This document shows positions 48,654 to 56,756 of a stretch of 64,000 nt of DNA, piece by piece. This DNA comes from a virus. A program made the position numbers and the translations under genes. The stretch is taken from the IMG/VR virus record IMGVR_UViG_3300023276_001086, positions 62,001 through 126,000 of that record, one strand, 5' to 3'. Below the pieces are notes generated by a model. It was not told the origin of the DNA. It ran no database searches and saw only the letters and a program-made list of their open reading frames with translations. Each line of letters starts with the position of its first letter. Position 1 is the first letter of the stretch.

Positions 48654-49081
48654 GTCTTCTCGCCCTCGAACAGAGCCTCGTCTGAGTCCCACTCAGCTCT
48701 CATGTGATCTGTTTGCATCTTCCCGTTGCTGAACCACCAACGCCAGCGACAACTGTCCTCGCCCTCCATCTCGATGTAGGATCGATCGGTGACAAAGGGG
48801 GCGATCACATCAAAGAAGTTCTCGTCGCTCCCCAGCTTCTCCCCAGCGAACTCGATGTCGGTGAGTCCTTCGTGCTTGGAGAAGTCGACATCCCAGCGCC
48901 AAGCCCTGAACACCCCAACGATGTCCTTGCGGTTGCAAGCGTCGAGCACTTCGTCGGTGCTCACCCACGAGTACGCATTTGGGTAGCTCTCCATCATGTC
49001 GCTGACGGCCCTACGACAAGCATCGAAGTGCTCTCGCTTGATCCCGAACCTCGCCCCCCGCATGTCCATGCAGTATCCCAT
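48650..49081 (-). CDS. Unknown protein (143 aa), common phage DUF-like
   Basis: 143 aa. A helical N-terminus and a core with EFAGEKLGSDENFFDVIAPF, VTDRSYIEMEGEDSCRWRWW, a pattern found in many small bacterial and phage proteins annotated only as DUF. No enzyme motif. Coupled to the next gene. Confidence 0.65.
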   Translation of the reverse strand: MGYCMDMRGARFGIKREHFDACRRAVSDMMESYPNAYSWVSTDEVLDACNRKDIVGVFRAWRWDVDFSKHEGLTDIEFAGEKLGSDENFFDVIAPFVTDRSYIEMEGEDSCRWRWWFSNGKMQTDHMRAEWDSDEALFEGEKT

Positions 49082-49083
49082 AC

Positions 49084-49416
49084 CTACTCCTCCTCATCTT
49101 CCAGGAGACTGATCTTCAGCTGCTTCACTGGGTAGAGCATCTCCACCTCCCCAAGCCGCTCACCAGGAACGAAGTCCGGTTCCTTCCCTGCGCAGATTGA
49201 ACAGGGCGTCGGCGTTCTCGGCCACGTCCCATGCACGCTGGTCAGGCCGACCTCTCTCACCTCGAGGTCCCAGTGATCCACCACGGCCTCGGATGATCCG
49301 TCGGTGAGTAGTCCTTGCTCAACAGCTCGATGGATGATCTCGTAAAGCCGCCCCCGCATGTCGTCGGGAACAGTGTCCGTGTCGTAGGTGACTCGGATGG
49401 TGATGTTGAAGCTCAT
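49084..49416 (-). CDS. Small CxxC-containing protein (110 aa)
   Basis: 110 aa, ferredoxin-like beta-alpha start (FNITIRVTYDTDTVPDDMRG), later CSIC and a C-terminal strand/acidic tail. Overlaps the neighbour by ATGA. Unknown. Confidence 0.6.
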   Translation of the reverse strand: MSFNITIRVTYDTDTVPDDMRGRLYEIIHRAVEQGLLTDGSSEAVVDHWDLEVREVGLTSVHGTWPRTPTPCSICAGKEPDFVPGERLGEVEMLYPVKQLKISLLEDEEE

Positions 49417-49883
49417 TCTTCCTCCTTCATGAATCGTCGGAACTCGTTGAGCGTGCTCCGCATCTCAATCAGCTTCTTGACCTCCTTCACAAGGGGCTTG
49501 AAGGCTGGCGGCTCAGTGTACTGGTTGTGGCCAAGAGCGTCGGCCAGCTGAAACCTTGGCTTCTTCAGCGCCCTGATCGTACTCGCGGCACACCGCACGC
49601 AGAGCTTCTCGTCATCTTCAACGAGGATGGGCTCTCCCGATCCGTTGTAGCCACACTGGGTACACCAGCCTTCTTTGCTCATCACCACAACCACAGCCCT
49701 CTTCAAAGATTTGACAGATACTTCGCCCAGCCTGCCCGTCATACCGCCCAAACAGTAGAGCTGAAGATCGTCCATCCCAACTAGATCCTCAACGTGCTTG
49801 ATTCCACTGATGGTGATGGCGTTCAGTACTCGAACCCTCACTGTCTTCTTGAGGTGGGGTCGGAGGTCAGCAATCGGTGTCAT
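49413..49883 (-). CDS. Zinc-ribbon protein (156 aa), paralogue of the 98-aa protein
   Basis: 156 aa. First 60 residues resemble a helix-hairpin-helix/RNAP alpha C-terminal-like region (AITISGIKHVEDLVGMDDLQ, then LGEVSVKSLKRAV), then GWCTQCGYNGSGEP and CVRCAASTIRALKK, the same ribbon as the 98-aa protein at 47415. Could touch RNA polymerase or DNA; inference. Confidence 0.65.
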   Translation of the reverse strand: MTPIADLRPHLKKTVRVRVLNAITISGIKHVEDLVGMDDLQLYCLGGMTGRLGEVSVKSLKRAVVVVMSKEGWCTQCGYNGSGEPILVEDDEKLCVRCAASTIRALKKPRFQLADALGHNQYTEPPAFKPLVKEVKKLIEMRSTLNEFRRFMKEEE

Positions 49884-50471
49884 CTACTTCTCCTTATCGA
49901 ACTCACCCATCCACGCGATGATGGGGCGTTCGAGAACCAACGTTCCAGCGTTGTCCCACCAGACGCCGCTCCTCGAGACGAGCTTGTAGCTCTGACGCGC
50001 CATAGCGGCTTCAAAGTCTGCGAGAGCCTCTTCCCCAGTCCCCATCCCCCGCATCGACACGACCAGGCGATCTGGGATGAACTCTGCATCGGTTATGCTG
50101 GCGAAGTCCCCAATGTCTATGTACAGACGCTCGTCCCTCATAGCCTCGACGAACCGATCAGGCTCCTGTGTTGGGAACCACGGTTCGGACTTGTCTTTCT
50201 CCTCCTCGAGCTCCTGGACAGCGGCCAGGTATCGATCAATAGTGATTTGTGCCGACCCCGCATTCTTGACCCGGTCGAGGAGCAGCTCCCGCTCGGCTTG
50301 GAGCTTGTTGACCACGCCCAAGGTGCTCTGATACAGCTCGTCGAGGCGCTTCACTCGATACTGAAGGCGCTCGTTCAGCTCCTGGAGCTCCTTGATCAGA
50401 GTAGCGGCCTCGTTGATGTCCCACTGTGGGATGTCCTCTAACTCGGACCTCTCAATGATGTCCTTTGTCAT
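49884..50471 (-). CDS. Coiled-coil protein (195 aa)
   Basis: ATG 50471 is the first start after a shadow frame. Long coiled coil: AATLIKELQELNERLQYRVK and on, then a beta C-terminal domain (LYIDIGDFASITDAEFIPDR, ending WMGEFDKEK). The coiled-coil part resembles the C-terminal half of the 34051-34737 gene product. Unknown. Confidence 0.65.
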   Translation of the reverse strand: MTKDIIERSELEDIPQWDINEAATLIKELQELNERLQYRVKRLDELYQSTLGVVNKLQAERELLLDRVKNAGSAQITIDRYLAAVQELEEEKDKSEPWFPTQEPDRFVEAMRDERLYIDIGDFASITDAEFIPDRLVVSMRGMGTGEEALADFEAAMARQSYKLVSRSGVWWDNAGTLVLERPIIAWMGEFDKEK

Positions 50472-50472
50472 T

Positions 50473-50811
50473 TCACTCCTTCGTACTCCCTTCACGTCTG
50501 CGCCGCCGGTCTCCGCACTCACAGGTGCAAGAAGGAAACTGATCCGGACAGTACACACCGAACACCGGTACCGCCCCGCTATTACCGCAGTGTCGGCAGA
50601 AGGGGTGCATAGGTGCGATGACCTGGATGCTCATGGTGGTGTACCCCTTGTAGCGAAAACCTAGGCCGGAGTTATCGACAGGCTTCGACTGCTTTATGTC
50701 GCAGCTTGCATCGGGGTTGATCATGAGTTTCCTCAACACCCCCAACAGGGTGTCGACTTGAAGCTCACGCTCCTCTTCTGAGAGCTCGTTCCGCCAAGTT
50801 GGTTTACTCAT
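50473..50811 (-). CDS. Zinc-binding protein (112 aa)
   Basis: Starts MSKPTWRNELSEEERELQVD at 50811, with GAGGAG upstream. CRHC, CPDQFPSCTCECG cluster near the C-terminus binds metal. Overlaps the 101-aa gene by 8 bases. Unknown. Confidence 0.65.
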   Translation of the reverse strand: MSKPTWRNELSEEERELQVDTLLGVLRKLMINPDASCDIKQSKPVDNSGLGFRYKGYTTMSIQVIAPMHPFCRHCGNSGAVPVFGVYCPDQFPSCTCECGDRRRRREGSTKE

Positions 50812-51109
50812 CATTCTCCTCTTCTTCGGGCTTGAGCAAATCAACAGCAGGTTTCCCGGCCTGGTGATACGACATGTGCTTGAACGCCGATGCACACACC
50901 TGCACCCTAATCCGACTCACCTCCCGCTCTTGGCAGTCTGGGCATGTCCCACCATCTAGGTCGGCGACAAGGTGGGGCTCCCCGCATTCCTCACACTCCC
51001 CCACCCGCCCCGGGTTGTCGATCAACGCACAGGACGGATGGGGATCGTTGTCGTACTCAGAGCAGACAACGCACTCTCGCTTCAGTCGCAACGGACACTG
51101 TGGGTGCAT
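50804..51109 (-). CDS. Multi-zinc-knuckle protein (101 aa)
   Basis: 101 aa with CVVC, CEECGEP, CPDC and further Cys, so two or three knuckles, then KHMSYHQAGKPAVDLL and an acidic tail. One-base overlap with the next gene. No family recognised. Confidence 0.65.
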   Translation of the reverse strand: MHPQCPLRLKRECVVCSEYDNDPHPSCALIDNPGRVGECEECGEPHLVADLDGGTCPDCQEREVSRIRVQVCASAFKHMSYHQAGKPAVDLLKPEEEENDE

Positions 51110-51357
51110 CAGCTCTCCCTGGTCAGCTCAACGTGCGTCTTGGCGATATGGGCAGCTGCTCTTCGTAGCGACTCGTGCACGGAGACTATCGCCTTGGGCC
51201 CCGGCCTTCCGTCTTTCGCAGGCCAAGCTCTCCACTGCTTGGGCCGAAGCTTCGTGATGGATCCAACGTTGGAGCAACCTTGATGGGCTGTGTACGCTGG
51301 CGATTTGCCATCACCGATAGGGGTGAACTCGTAGCCATCAATTCCCTTGAATCTCAC
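51109..51357 (-). CDS. Small protein (82 aa), unknown
   Basis: 82 aa. Beta-rich, basic: MRFKGIDGYEFTPIGDGKSP, then RPKQWRAWPAKDGRPGPKAI and a helical end. Coupled to both neighbours. Confidence 0.6.
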   Translation of the reverse strand: MRFKGIDGYEFTPIGDGKSPAYTAHQGCSNVGSITKLRPKQWRAWPAKDGRPGPKAIVSVHESLRRAAAHIAKTHVELTRES

Positions 51358-52085
51358 TTCTCCCCCACTGACTCAGCCATGAGGATGAAGTCGGCAAAGG
51401 TCTCCGCGTTATCCTTGATCGCTTCGATGAGGTACAGGTGCTGGTCGCCACCTTCTACCTGGCCGCTTGTGAGCAAACCAACGGCAATCATCGGTTCCTC
51501 GTTATCGTCTGGATTCAGGAAGAGGATCGAATGACCCTCTTCTTGTTCCCGCAGTTCCAAGCTGATCCTCTGTCGCCTCACATCCTCTCCTTCCACGCGC
51601 AGACAGTCCCACGCATCACTGAGCAGCGGCTTCCGCAGGCTGCTCATCTTTCGGGAGTCCAAGGTCCAACCACCCGCATGCTTCAAATCCTCGAGGTAGT
51701 CCCATACGCGCTCAGTACCGTTATCGATTACGACAACCTCACCTTCCCAGACGTATAAGCCGGGCGTGTCGAAACAACCGTAATCGAAGAAGTCCGTTCC
51801 GAAGTCGCAGAAGTCCCCCAAGTCCCACGCGAACCTGGCCAGCTCACCGCGGACCTCGATGGTAACCGGATCTAGTTCCAACCCCACGGCAACCAAGAGA
51901 GCCGTAGCCGCATCGAGATCCCCCACAAATCGATCAGTGAGGGGGTTACGGGAGAGCAACTCACCATTGGGCTTCCACACCATTGAGTGCCCGCACCGTG
52001 GACACCACAACGTGTCGAAATCGCGGTCCGACTGATAGAGGTGGAACTTCACCGCACAGTGGGGGCACTCGAAAAGCATACTCAC
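51354..52085 (-). CDS. Zinc-ribbon protein (243 aa)
   Basis: 243 aa. CPHC (8-11) and CPRC (28-31) at the N-terminus, then a large acidic alpha/beta domain (FAWDLGDFCDFGTDFFDYG, LYVWEGEVVVIDNGTERVW) and a C-terminal helix. Overlaps the next gene by ATGA. Zinc-headed proteins of this size often bind polymerase or nucleic acid; not shown here. Confidence 0.7.
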   Translation of the reverse strand: MSMLFECPHCAVKFHLYQSDRDFDTLWCPRCGHSMVWKPNGELLSRNPLTDRFVGDLDAATALLVAVGLELDPVTIEVRGELARFAWDLGDFCDFGTDFFDYGCFDTPGLYVWEGEVVVIDNGTERVWDYLEDLKHAGGWTLDSRKMSSLRKPLLSDAWDCLRVEGEDVRRQRISLELREQEEGHSILFLNPDDNEEPMIAVGLLTSGQVEGGDQHLYLIEAIKDNAETFADFILMAESVGEK

Positions 52086-52321
52086 GGTGTGGCCCTCTTG
52101 TACCCCGTGTCCCGCAAATGACCAGCACCTCGACCCTCGAGCGCCTTCTCCGCCTCCTTACGGTTCTTGAAGTAGCCGGTCTCCCTCGACCACGGCCCGC
52201 ACTGGTTGCAGAAGTAGCCGAGGTAGTGCCCAGCTGCGCTCATCTGCACAGCCAGCTCGAGCTTCACACCGCAACCGCATGTGACTCCCTCGGTCCCACT
52301 CAACTCTCCCTCAATCGCCAT
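52082..52321 (-). CDS. Small CxC/CxxC protein (79 aa)
   Basis: 79 aa. CGCGVKLELAVQMSAAGHYL and FCNQCGPWS form a metal site; C-terminal helix is basic and Lys/Glu-rich. Coupled downstream. Unknown. Confidence 0.6.
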   Translation of the reverse strand: MAIEGELSGTEGVTCGCGVKLELAVQMSAAGHYLGYFCNQCGPWSRETGYFKNRKEAEKALEGRGAGHLRDTGYKRATP

Positions 52322-52330
52322 CCCACCTCC

Positions 52331-52513
52331 TCAGCAACAGCAGGGCTTGCTGTCGCACTTCGCGCACCAGACGTAGACTTGATCTCTTCGCACACACTTC
52401 GGATGCTTGACCTTGTATTTCTTCTTGGCGACGGCCCGAGCCTCAGCGATGTTCTTCGCCTTGACCAGCACGTCACCCTTCAGCGTCTCGATCACGTAGG
52501 TGTACTCCTTCAC
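52331..52513 (-). CDS. Small Cys-tailed protein (60 aa)
   Basis: 60 aa. Beta-alpha start (MKEYTYVIETLKGDVLVKAK) then a basic helix and a C-terminus CAKCDSKPCCC. The dense Cys end suggests metal binding or a redox site. ATGA overlap with the preceding gene. Confidence 0.6.
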   Translation of the reverse strand: MKEYTYVIETLKGDVLVKAKNIAEARAVAKKKYKVKHPKCVRRDQVYVWCAKCDSKPCCC

Positions 52514-52710
52514 ACGTCACCTCCCTCCTCAATCACCCGAAACATCGGCGGGTCATCGAACGCGTCGTCCGAAAACTCGGTGGTGACATAGCACTCCGCC
52601 GCTGTCTTCGTGTCGAAGACCAGGGGGGTATCCGTCCCCATCTCTTCGTCGTAATCCTCCCAATCGGGCGGGGTACGGCACATCACGTTTATCTGAAGTA
52701 CCCAGCCCAC
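52510..52710 (-). CDS. Small acidic protein (66 aa)
   Basis: GTG start. MGWVLQINVMCRTPPDWEDY, then a middle acidic region with FDTKTAAECYVTTEFSDDAF. No family. Follows the second small membrane gene. Confidence 0.55.
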   Translation of the reverse strand: MGWVLQINVMCRTPPDWEDYDEEMGTDTPLVFDTKTAAECYVTTEFSDDAFDDPPMFRVIEEGGDV

Positions 52711-52711
52711 C

Positions 52712-52840
52712 TCATTCTCCTCTCAGCCGGAAGCCCCGGCCCATGATGGGACGGAACACGTACTTCTCGAACGTCCGGAGCACCCCGATCGCCACCGCAG
52801 CGACGATCAGGATGCCCGTTACTCGAACGTCTCTAGTCAC
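52712..52840 (-). CDS. Small membrane protein (42 aa), second of a paralogous pair
   Basis: GTG start shares GTGA with the upstream stop. VTRDVRVTGILIVAAVAIGV then LRTFEKYVFRPIMGRGFRLR. Same length and ending as the gene at 48141-48269, so the two come from a duplication. Confidence 0.6.
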   Translation of the reverse strand: MTRDVRVTGILIVAAVAIGVLRTFEKYVFRPIMGRGFRLRGE

Positions 52841-53028
52841 TCGGTCGACTCTCCCTCCACGTAAGCCACCCACAGTTCCTCGATAGCGTCATCGGCCTCT
52901 CGGCCCCGATGACAGACACTGATACGGACCCCTGTGTCGCACTCGTAGATGCGCAGGGACAGGGACCTGATACCGAGCCAGATCGCACGCTCTCTTAGCT
53001 CGTAATCATCGTCGTCTAGGAGCTTCAT
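52837..53028 (-). CDS. Small beta protein (63 aa)
   Basis: 63 aa. MKLLDDDDYELRERAIWLGI, then RIYECDTGVRISVCHRGREA. Reads as a small all-beta domain. Coupled on both sides. Unknown. Confidence 0.55.
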   Translation of the reverse strand: MKLLDDDDYELRERAIWLGIRSLSLRIYECDTGVRISVCHRGREADDAIEELWVAYVEGESTE

Positions 53029-53338
53029 CCCACTTCTCCTTCTTGAACAGCCGGTCCTTCATCTCCTCAAGTCTCTCCCCCACCTTCTTCCGCTGAAAGT
53101 CCAGGGCCTCCAGTCGGCTCTCTGCGAGCTCTATCGCCTTCTTCAGCGCAGCCTCCTCCGTACAGAAGTGGTACGCGGACTGAACATGACCGCCCCACCT
53201 GATAGCGGGAGGGGCGGGGTCGAAGTAGCAATCCCCCACCAGGTCGTGAGGTCTGTAGGGGTTCGAGTGCCCCTCCAGTTCGACGACCCCAAGCGTCTGC
53301 CAGTAGAGCGACACCCAACGTCGGATGGCCGCCTTCAC
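53006..53338 (-). CDS. Helical protein with Arg/Lys tail (110 aa)
   Basis: 110 aa. N-terminal RRWVSLYWQTLGVVELEGHS, then a charged C-terminal coiled coil (LEALDFQRKKVGERLEEMKD). Unknown; overlaps both neighbours. Confidence 0.6.
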   Translation of the reverse strand: MKAAIRRWVSLYWQTLGVVELEGHSNPYRPHDLVGDCYFDPAPPAIRWGGHVQSAYHFCTEEAALKKAIELAESRLEALDFQRKKVGERLEEMKDRLFKKEKWDEAPRRR

Positions 53339-53529
53339 TGCCTCTCCATATTCGCCTCGAACGTTCCGTTGATGTAGTCGAGCTCCAGATCACCGACGGT
53401 CGTCCGAAAGACCACTCGATGAGCTCGGCTACCCAAGGCCACCTCAACAACAATGGCCCGACACTCCTCGAGAGTGTCCAAGAACACCAGCAACTCCCTC
53501 TCCCCCTTCAGCTTCTTTATCGCGTGCAT
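53335..53529 (-). CDS. Small protein (64 aa), unknown
   Basis: 64 aa. MHAIKKLKGERELLVFLDTL then ECRAIVVEVALG and a beta end. Could be a small single-domain regulator. ATGA overlap downstream. Confidence 0.55.
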   Translation of the reverse strand: MHAIKKLKGERELLVFLDTLEECRAIVVEVALGSRAHRVVFRTTVGDLELDYINGTFEANMERQ

Positions 53530-53538
53530 CCTGTCTCC

Positions 53539-54006
53539 TCAATCTGGCCACGGCTCTCCTGCCTGAATAAGCTTCACGATTTTGAGCTTGCCACCCTTCC
53601 AGACGACACTGCTCTCCTCACGGTCCTCCTCATACATGTAGGTGCCGAGCCTTACCTCATCCGGTGAACACGAGACGAACTGGGAGAGCCAGTCCAGGAA
53701 GTACTGAATCGACCTCTCGTAGTTCTTCACGCTGAAGGAGAGCTTGAGCTGGTAGACACCAGCCTCGTCCCTCACGAAGTAGGGAGCCGCCCAGACCCCG
53801 CACCCGCCGTTGCACCTGAGCATCCAAGCACCCCGCCACGTATTGAAGAGCGGGTGAGCCAACCCAGGGTGGATCGCCAAGATTGGGTTGATGTCCTCCT
53901 GCTTGTGCCCCTGGACCTGACACATAATGTGGAGGATCTCGATGGCCGCTACCGGTGTGTCCTTGCGCAGCCTCACATCCAGCTGAAGGTGCGTGTACAT
54001 TCCCAT
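53539..54006 (-). CDS. Unknown protein (155 aa)
   Basis: 155 aa. MGMYTHLQLDVRLRKDTPVA and IEILHIMCQVQGH, then a beta-rich core with NGGCGVWAAPYFVRDEAGVY and GTYMYEEDREESS. The opening residues are typical of a small phage accessory fold seen in many genomes. Unknown. Confidence 0.6.
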   Translation of the reverse strand: MGMYTHLQLDVRLRKDTPVAAIEILHIMCQVQGHKQEDINPILAIHPGLAHPLFNTWRGAWMLRCNGGCGVWAAPYFVRDEAGVYQLKLSFSVKNYERSIQYFLDWLSQFVSCSPDEVRLGTYMYEEDREESSVVWKGGKLKIVKLIQAGEPWPD

Positions 54007-54010
54007 CTCA

Positions 54011-55093
54011 CTACCTCTTCTTGCTGGGAAGGGCGTAGACGAGTCGGGCTACTTGCTTCATCCTCCCCTCCTTGCAGAACCGGTTCCGGAGCTTCTTCCA
54101 TGAACCGGGCCGGAAGTCCCGAGCCTCTGGGAACTTCGCAGCCATAGCCAGCTCCAACTTGTGGAACGGGAGTAGGGAGTTCTCGGAGAGCAACCGGAAG
54201 AACTCCGTCTCGATAGCTTCCTCGGGGTACCACGCCTTCGGCCACCAGCCGTTGTCGAGTTCCTCGATCTCAGCCGTGTTGCTCGCCAAGCAGACAATGG
54301 TGTGCAGGAGAATTGCCCGATCACTCTCATCAGACTCGATCATGTCCTTGAGTCGGACCCGCACCGAAGACGCATCCTGAAGGAACACGGCCAACGACAA
54401 GAGGTCCTTGATGGGAACGTTCTCGAGTAGGTGCAGCGACTCCCTCACCAGTAGTTTCTTGGCGACAGGATTCAGTCCCTGCATCTGACCCAGAGCGGCT
54501 AGCTTCTTGTAGAGGATGAAGCGACCCCCGCTGAGCACGTTCTCTGAAGACGACTCCGCGTCTTGATCAGTCTCTGGTGTGGAACGGTCCGGAACCTCGA
54601 CGGGCTCGTCCTCACCCGTGGGCGGTGGGACACGTGGGTCTTGAGGCTGCTCACCTCCATAGAGCTTGCTCAAGTGCTCATCACAGAGGGCCAAGCTCGA
54701 CCCCGCCGCCACATCACACCGTGGCCAAGCACACTCCCCATCGCTAACGCTGGACTTCCACCAGCCATTGGAGAGCTCGACCAGCTCCTCTTCCTGCGAC
54801 ACCTCCTGCCCCCCAACCTTCGCAGTACGCTCCTCCCGGACTTGGGCCCTCAGCAGTTCAGTGCTCACCCTCACCTGCTCTTGGTGCCGAAGCGCCGCCG
54901 CTACCACAGTATCCCTCGGCCGACTCCCATCTCGAAACAGACCACCTTCAGCACAAGCATCCCCGAATGGGTCAGTCGCCGCACCACCCTCGTCCCAACC
55001 TCTCCGAACAGCCGCCGAAACGACTTCGATGATGTTTACGTTCTCACCACACCATTTCTTCATCGCATCCAAAACGTCGTAAGTTACCGACAT
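54011..55093 (-). CDS. Large helical protein with central Cys cluster (360 aa)
   Basis: 360 aa. N-terminal MSVTYDVLDAMKKWCGENVN; Glu/Val-rich helix; NGWWKSSVSDGECAWPRC and CDEHLSKL form a small zinc-like site; C-terminal half helical with a second NGWW motif (LDNGWWPKAW). Two NGWWxxxW segments suggest an internal duplication. Preceded by a promoter motif and two direct repeats. Unknown function. Confidence 0.65.
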   Translation of the reverse strand: MSVTYDVLDAMKKWCGENVNIIEVVSAAVRRGWDEGGAATDPFGDACAEGGLFRDGSRPRDTVVAAALRHQEQVRVSTELLRAQVREERTAKVGGQEVSQEEELVELSNGWWKSSVSDGECAWPRCDVAAGSSLALCDEHLSKLYGGEQPQDPRVPPPTGEDEPVEVPDRSTPETDQDAESSSENVLSGGRFILYKKLAALGQMQGLNPVAKKLLVRESLHLLENVPIKDLLSLAVFLQDASSVRVRLKDMIESDESDRAILLHTIVCLASNTAEIEELDNGWWPKAWYPEEAIETEFFRLLSENSLLPFHKLELAMAAKFPEARDFRPGSWKKLRNRFCKEGRMKQVARLVYALPSKKR

Positions 55094-55192
55094 TACTACA
55101 CTACCCTTCTTTGATCATGCCCACTTTGATCAAGTCGACTAATTGCACATAAAAGCCAGCTTGATCCTTTTCCGCACAAAGATCGTTTTACA

Positions 55193-55208
55193 CGGGGGTC
55201 TTATGCCC
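55193..55208 (-). promoter_or_regulatory. Candidate phage promoter (GGGCATAAGA)
   Basis: Minus-strand GGGCATAAGACCCCCG, about 100 bases before the 360-aa gene. A weak CGT-GTAAA-ACG hairpin follows. The longer leader than at other sites leaves room for regulation. Confidence 0.4.
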
Positions 55209-55236
55209 TCCCTAGCCTACTCCCCCACCTTACACA

Positions 55237-55312
55237 CTTTGCCAATCCTTGGGACACTAGCCTGTGTAATGTGTGAAACACCTTTGCCAATCTCTGCGAC
55301 ACGAGACGTGTG
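55237..55312. repeat. Two 31-bp direct repeats in the intergenic region
   Basis: CTTTGCCAATC is followed in both copies by ACAC and about 8 bases later GTGT: copy 1 at 55237-55267, copy 2 at 55282-55312, centre distance 45 bp. Each copy contains an ACAC...GTGT dyad, so they look like a pair of protein-binding sites, four to five helical turns apart. They lie upstream of the minus-strand promoter motif for the 360-aa gene. Confidence 0.65.
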
Positions 55313-55335
55313 CAAAAGATGATTGACAACTACAC

Positions 55336-56379
55336 TCACCCCTCCTCTGGTAAGTCCTTGGGCATCACCAAGTCGATGACCTTGTCGTCGAACACCTCGT
55401 TGAGCACGTTCCTGGTTCGCTGGTACCTCCCGTACTTCCTATCGTCGTCCCACTTGGTACCGCCGGCTTGCTCGAGGTTCTTCACGAGCTCGCAGGCAAA
55501 GAGTCGCGACCGTGTGTGTCCGTCAAGCGGTACCATCCCGTTGTGACCATGAAATTTGAGCGTCTTGTCGAGCGCCGTGTACGCCCACTTAGGTGCGTTG
55601 ACCGCGAAGGACAGGAGCACGAGCATAGCGAGCTCGATGTGGGGGTCCTCGAAAGGTGTTTGGCAGGTCACGCCCCGCGGGAACGCCACGTCACTCACAC
55701 GCTTACCATCGAGCACCCCGTGGAATGAGTTCCAGAAGAGGCTCGCACTTGAGGCAGAGTTGCGGCGGAAGTGGTTACGCTCAATCATCTTCTGGAAGTG
55801 CCGACACTCGTACATGAGCTGGGCCCGGTAGGTGTGGGGGTGGGCGAAGATCTGGCGCACGGCCTTGCACCAGCGCACCGAGTCCTCCCACTCGGGGCCC
55901 CCATCGGGTACAGCACCATCAACCGGGGTTACCGTATTACGAAACACGTGGACGGGAACAGGGATGTCGTCGTAACCCCTGAGTACACCATCCGGTTGGA
56001 AGAACCACCCCTGTTCCTCGAGAAGTCTCGAGAGGTCGTAGTGGTAAACAGGAAAGACGCAGTCGATGAAAGCCATGAGCTTCCAAAAACCACCCCACTG
56101 CATACGCCTGGGCAAGATGGCCACGTGCTGACACAGCCCGGCAGTGATACCGGTGCCGTCAGCCATGAACACGGATCCGTAGAAACCACCACTCTCGACC
56201 GTGGCGGTGATATAGACGAGCTTCTCGAGAAAAGGAGCATCGTCCCACGTTGTGTCCATCTCGATGTCTATCTTGTCGCGCCCGTAGAGCACAGGCCCTG
56301 AATACTTCTTGTACTTCTTGTGTTTCGGTTCCCTCACTTCTCCCTCTCTTTCTTGACGACCGCACTCGATGTCTCCCAC
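55336..56379 (-). CDS. Unknown enzyme-like protein (347 aa)
   Basis: About 347 aa from GTG 56379 (GGAGG five bases upstream). VYITATVESGGFYGSVFMAD, then GTGITAGLCQHVAILPRR resembles the E...D..G..G..Q catalytic pattern of lysozyme-like or chitosanase-like hydrolases; this is a weak resemblance. A 45-bp segment near residues 225-240 is the reverse complement of a coding segment in the sigma-like gene at 57211. Unknown otherwise. Confidence 0.6.
   Translation of the reverse strand: MGDIECGRQEREGEVREPKHKKYKKYSGPVLYGRDKIDIEMDTTWDDAPFLEKLVYITATVESGGFYGSVFMADGTGITAGLCQHVAILPRRMQWGGFWKLMAFIDCVFPVYHYDLSRLLEEQGWFFQPDGVLRGYDDIPVPVHVFRNTVTPVDGAVPDGGPEWEDSVRWCKAVRQIFAHPHTYRAQLMYECRHFQKMIERNHFRRNSASSASLFWNSFHGVLDGKRVSDVAFPRGVTCQTPFEDPHIELAMLVLLSFAVNAPKWAYTALDKTLKFHGHNGMVPLDGHTRSRLFACELVKNLEQAGGTKWDDDRKYGRYQRTRNVLNEVFDDKVIDLVMPKDLPEEG
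55720..55764 (+). repeat. 45-bp inverted repeat, arm 1
   Basis: 44 of 45 bases match the reverse complement of 57242-57286. Here the segment lies on the plus strand, antisense to the 347-aa gene, which reads it as RNSASSASLFWNSFHG. Confidence 0.9.
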
Positions 56380-56380
56380 A

Positions 56381-56755
56381 TCACCTCCATCGCCGAGAGA
56401 ACCCCTCTCTGACCGAATTGATCTCATCGGCAAGGGCGTGTCGGTTCACCACTACGTTGACCTCAGCGTGCTCGGAGGTCAGCAGCACAATGAACTCCTG
56501 CCTGTTCTCGTCCCAGATGGGCAGGTCCCACCGGTCTAGCGCCCCCTTCAACCTGCTGTGCTCCACCCCAATGCCCCGTAGTGCGATCACCAAAACAATC
56601 CGACTAATGTCTTCGTAGGAGTACGAACGCTGCGACCCACTGCCGTAGGCATCTCGAACAGAAGGCGTCACGATTCCCTTCTCGGCAAGGTAGGTGAGCT
56701 GTCTTGGGGTGATGCCTAAGTAGTCCGAAATTTGCTGATTGGTAAACGACCGCAT
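56381..56755 (-). CDS. MerR-type transcriptional regulator (124 aa)
   Basis: ATG 56755. MRSFTNQQISDYLGITPRQL, TYLAEKGIVTPSVR and RSYSYEDISRIVLVIALRGI match the MerR winged HTH and wing. The rest is a small alpha/beta segment (FIVLLTSEHAEVNVVVNR) and a basic end; no known effector site. Second MerR-like gene of the window. Confidence 0.75.
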   Translation of the reverse strand: MRSFTNQQISDYLGITPRQLTYLAEKGIVTPSVRDAYGSGSQRSYSYEDISRIVLVIALRGIGVEHSRLKGALDRWDLPIWDENRQEFIVLLTSEHAEVNVVVNRHALADEINSVREGFSRRWR

Positions 56756-56756
56756 C

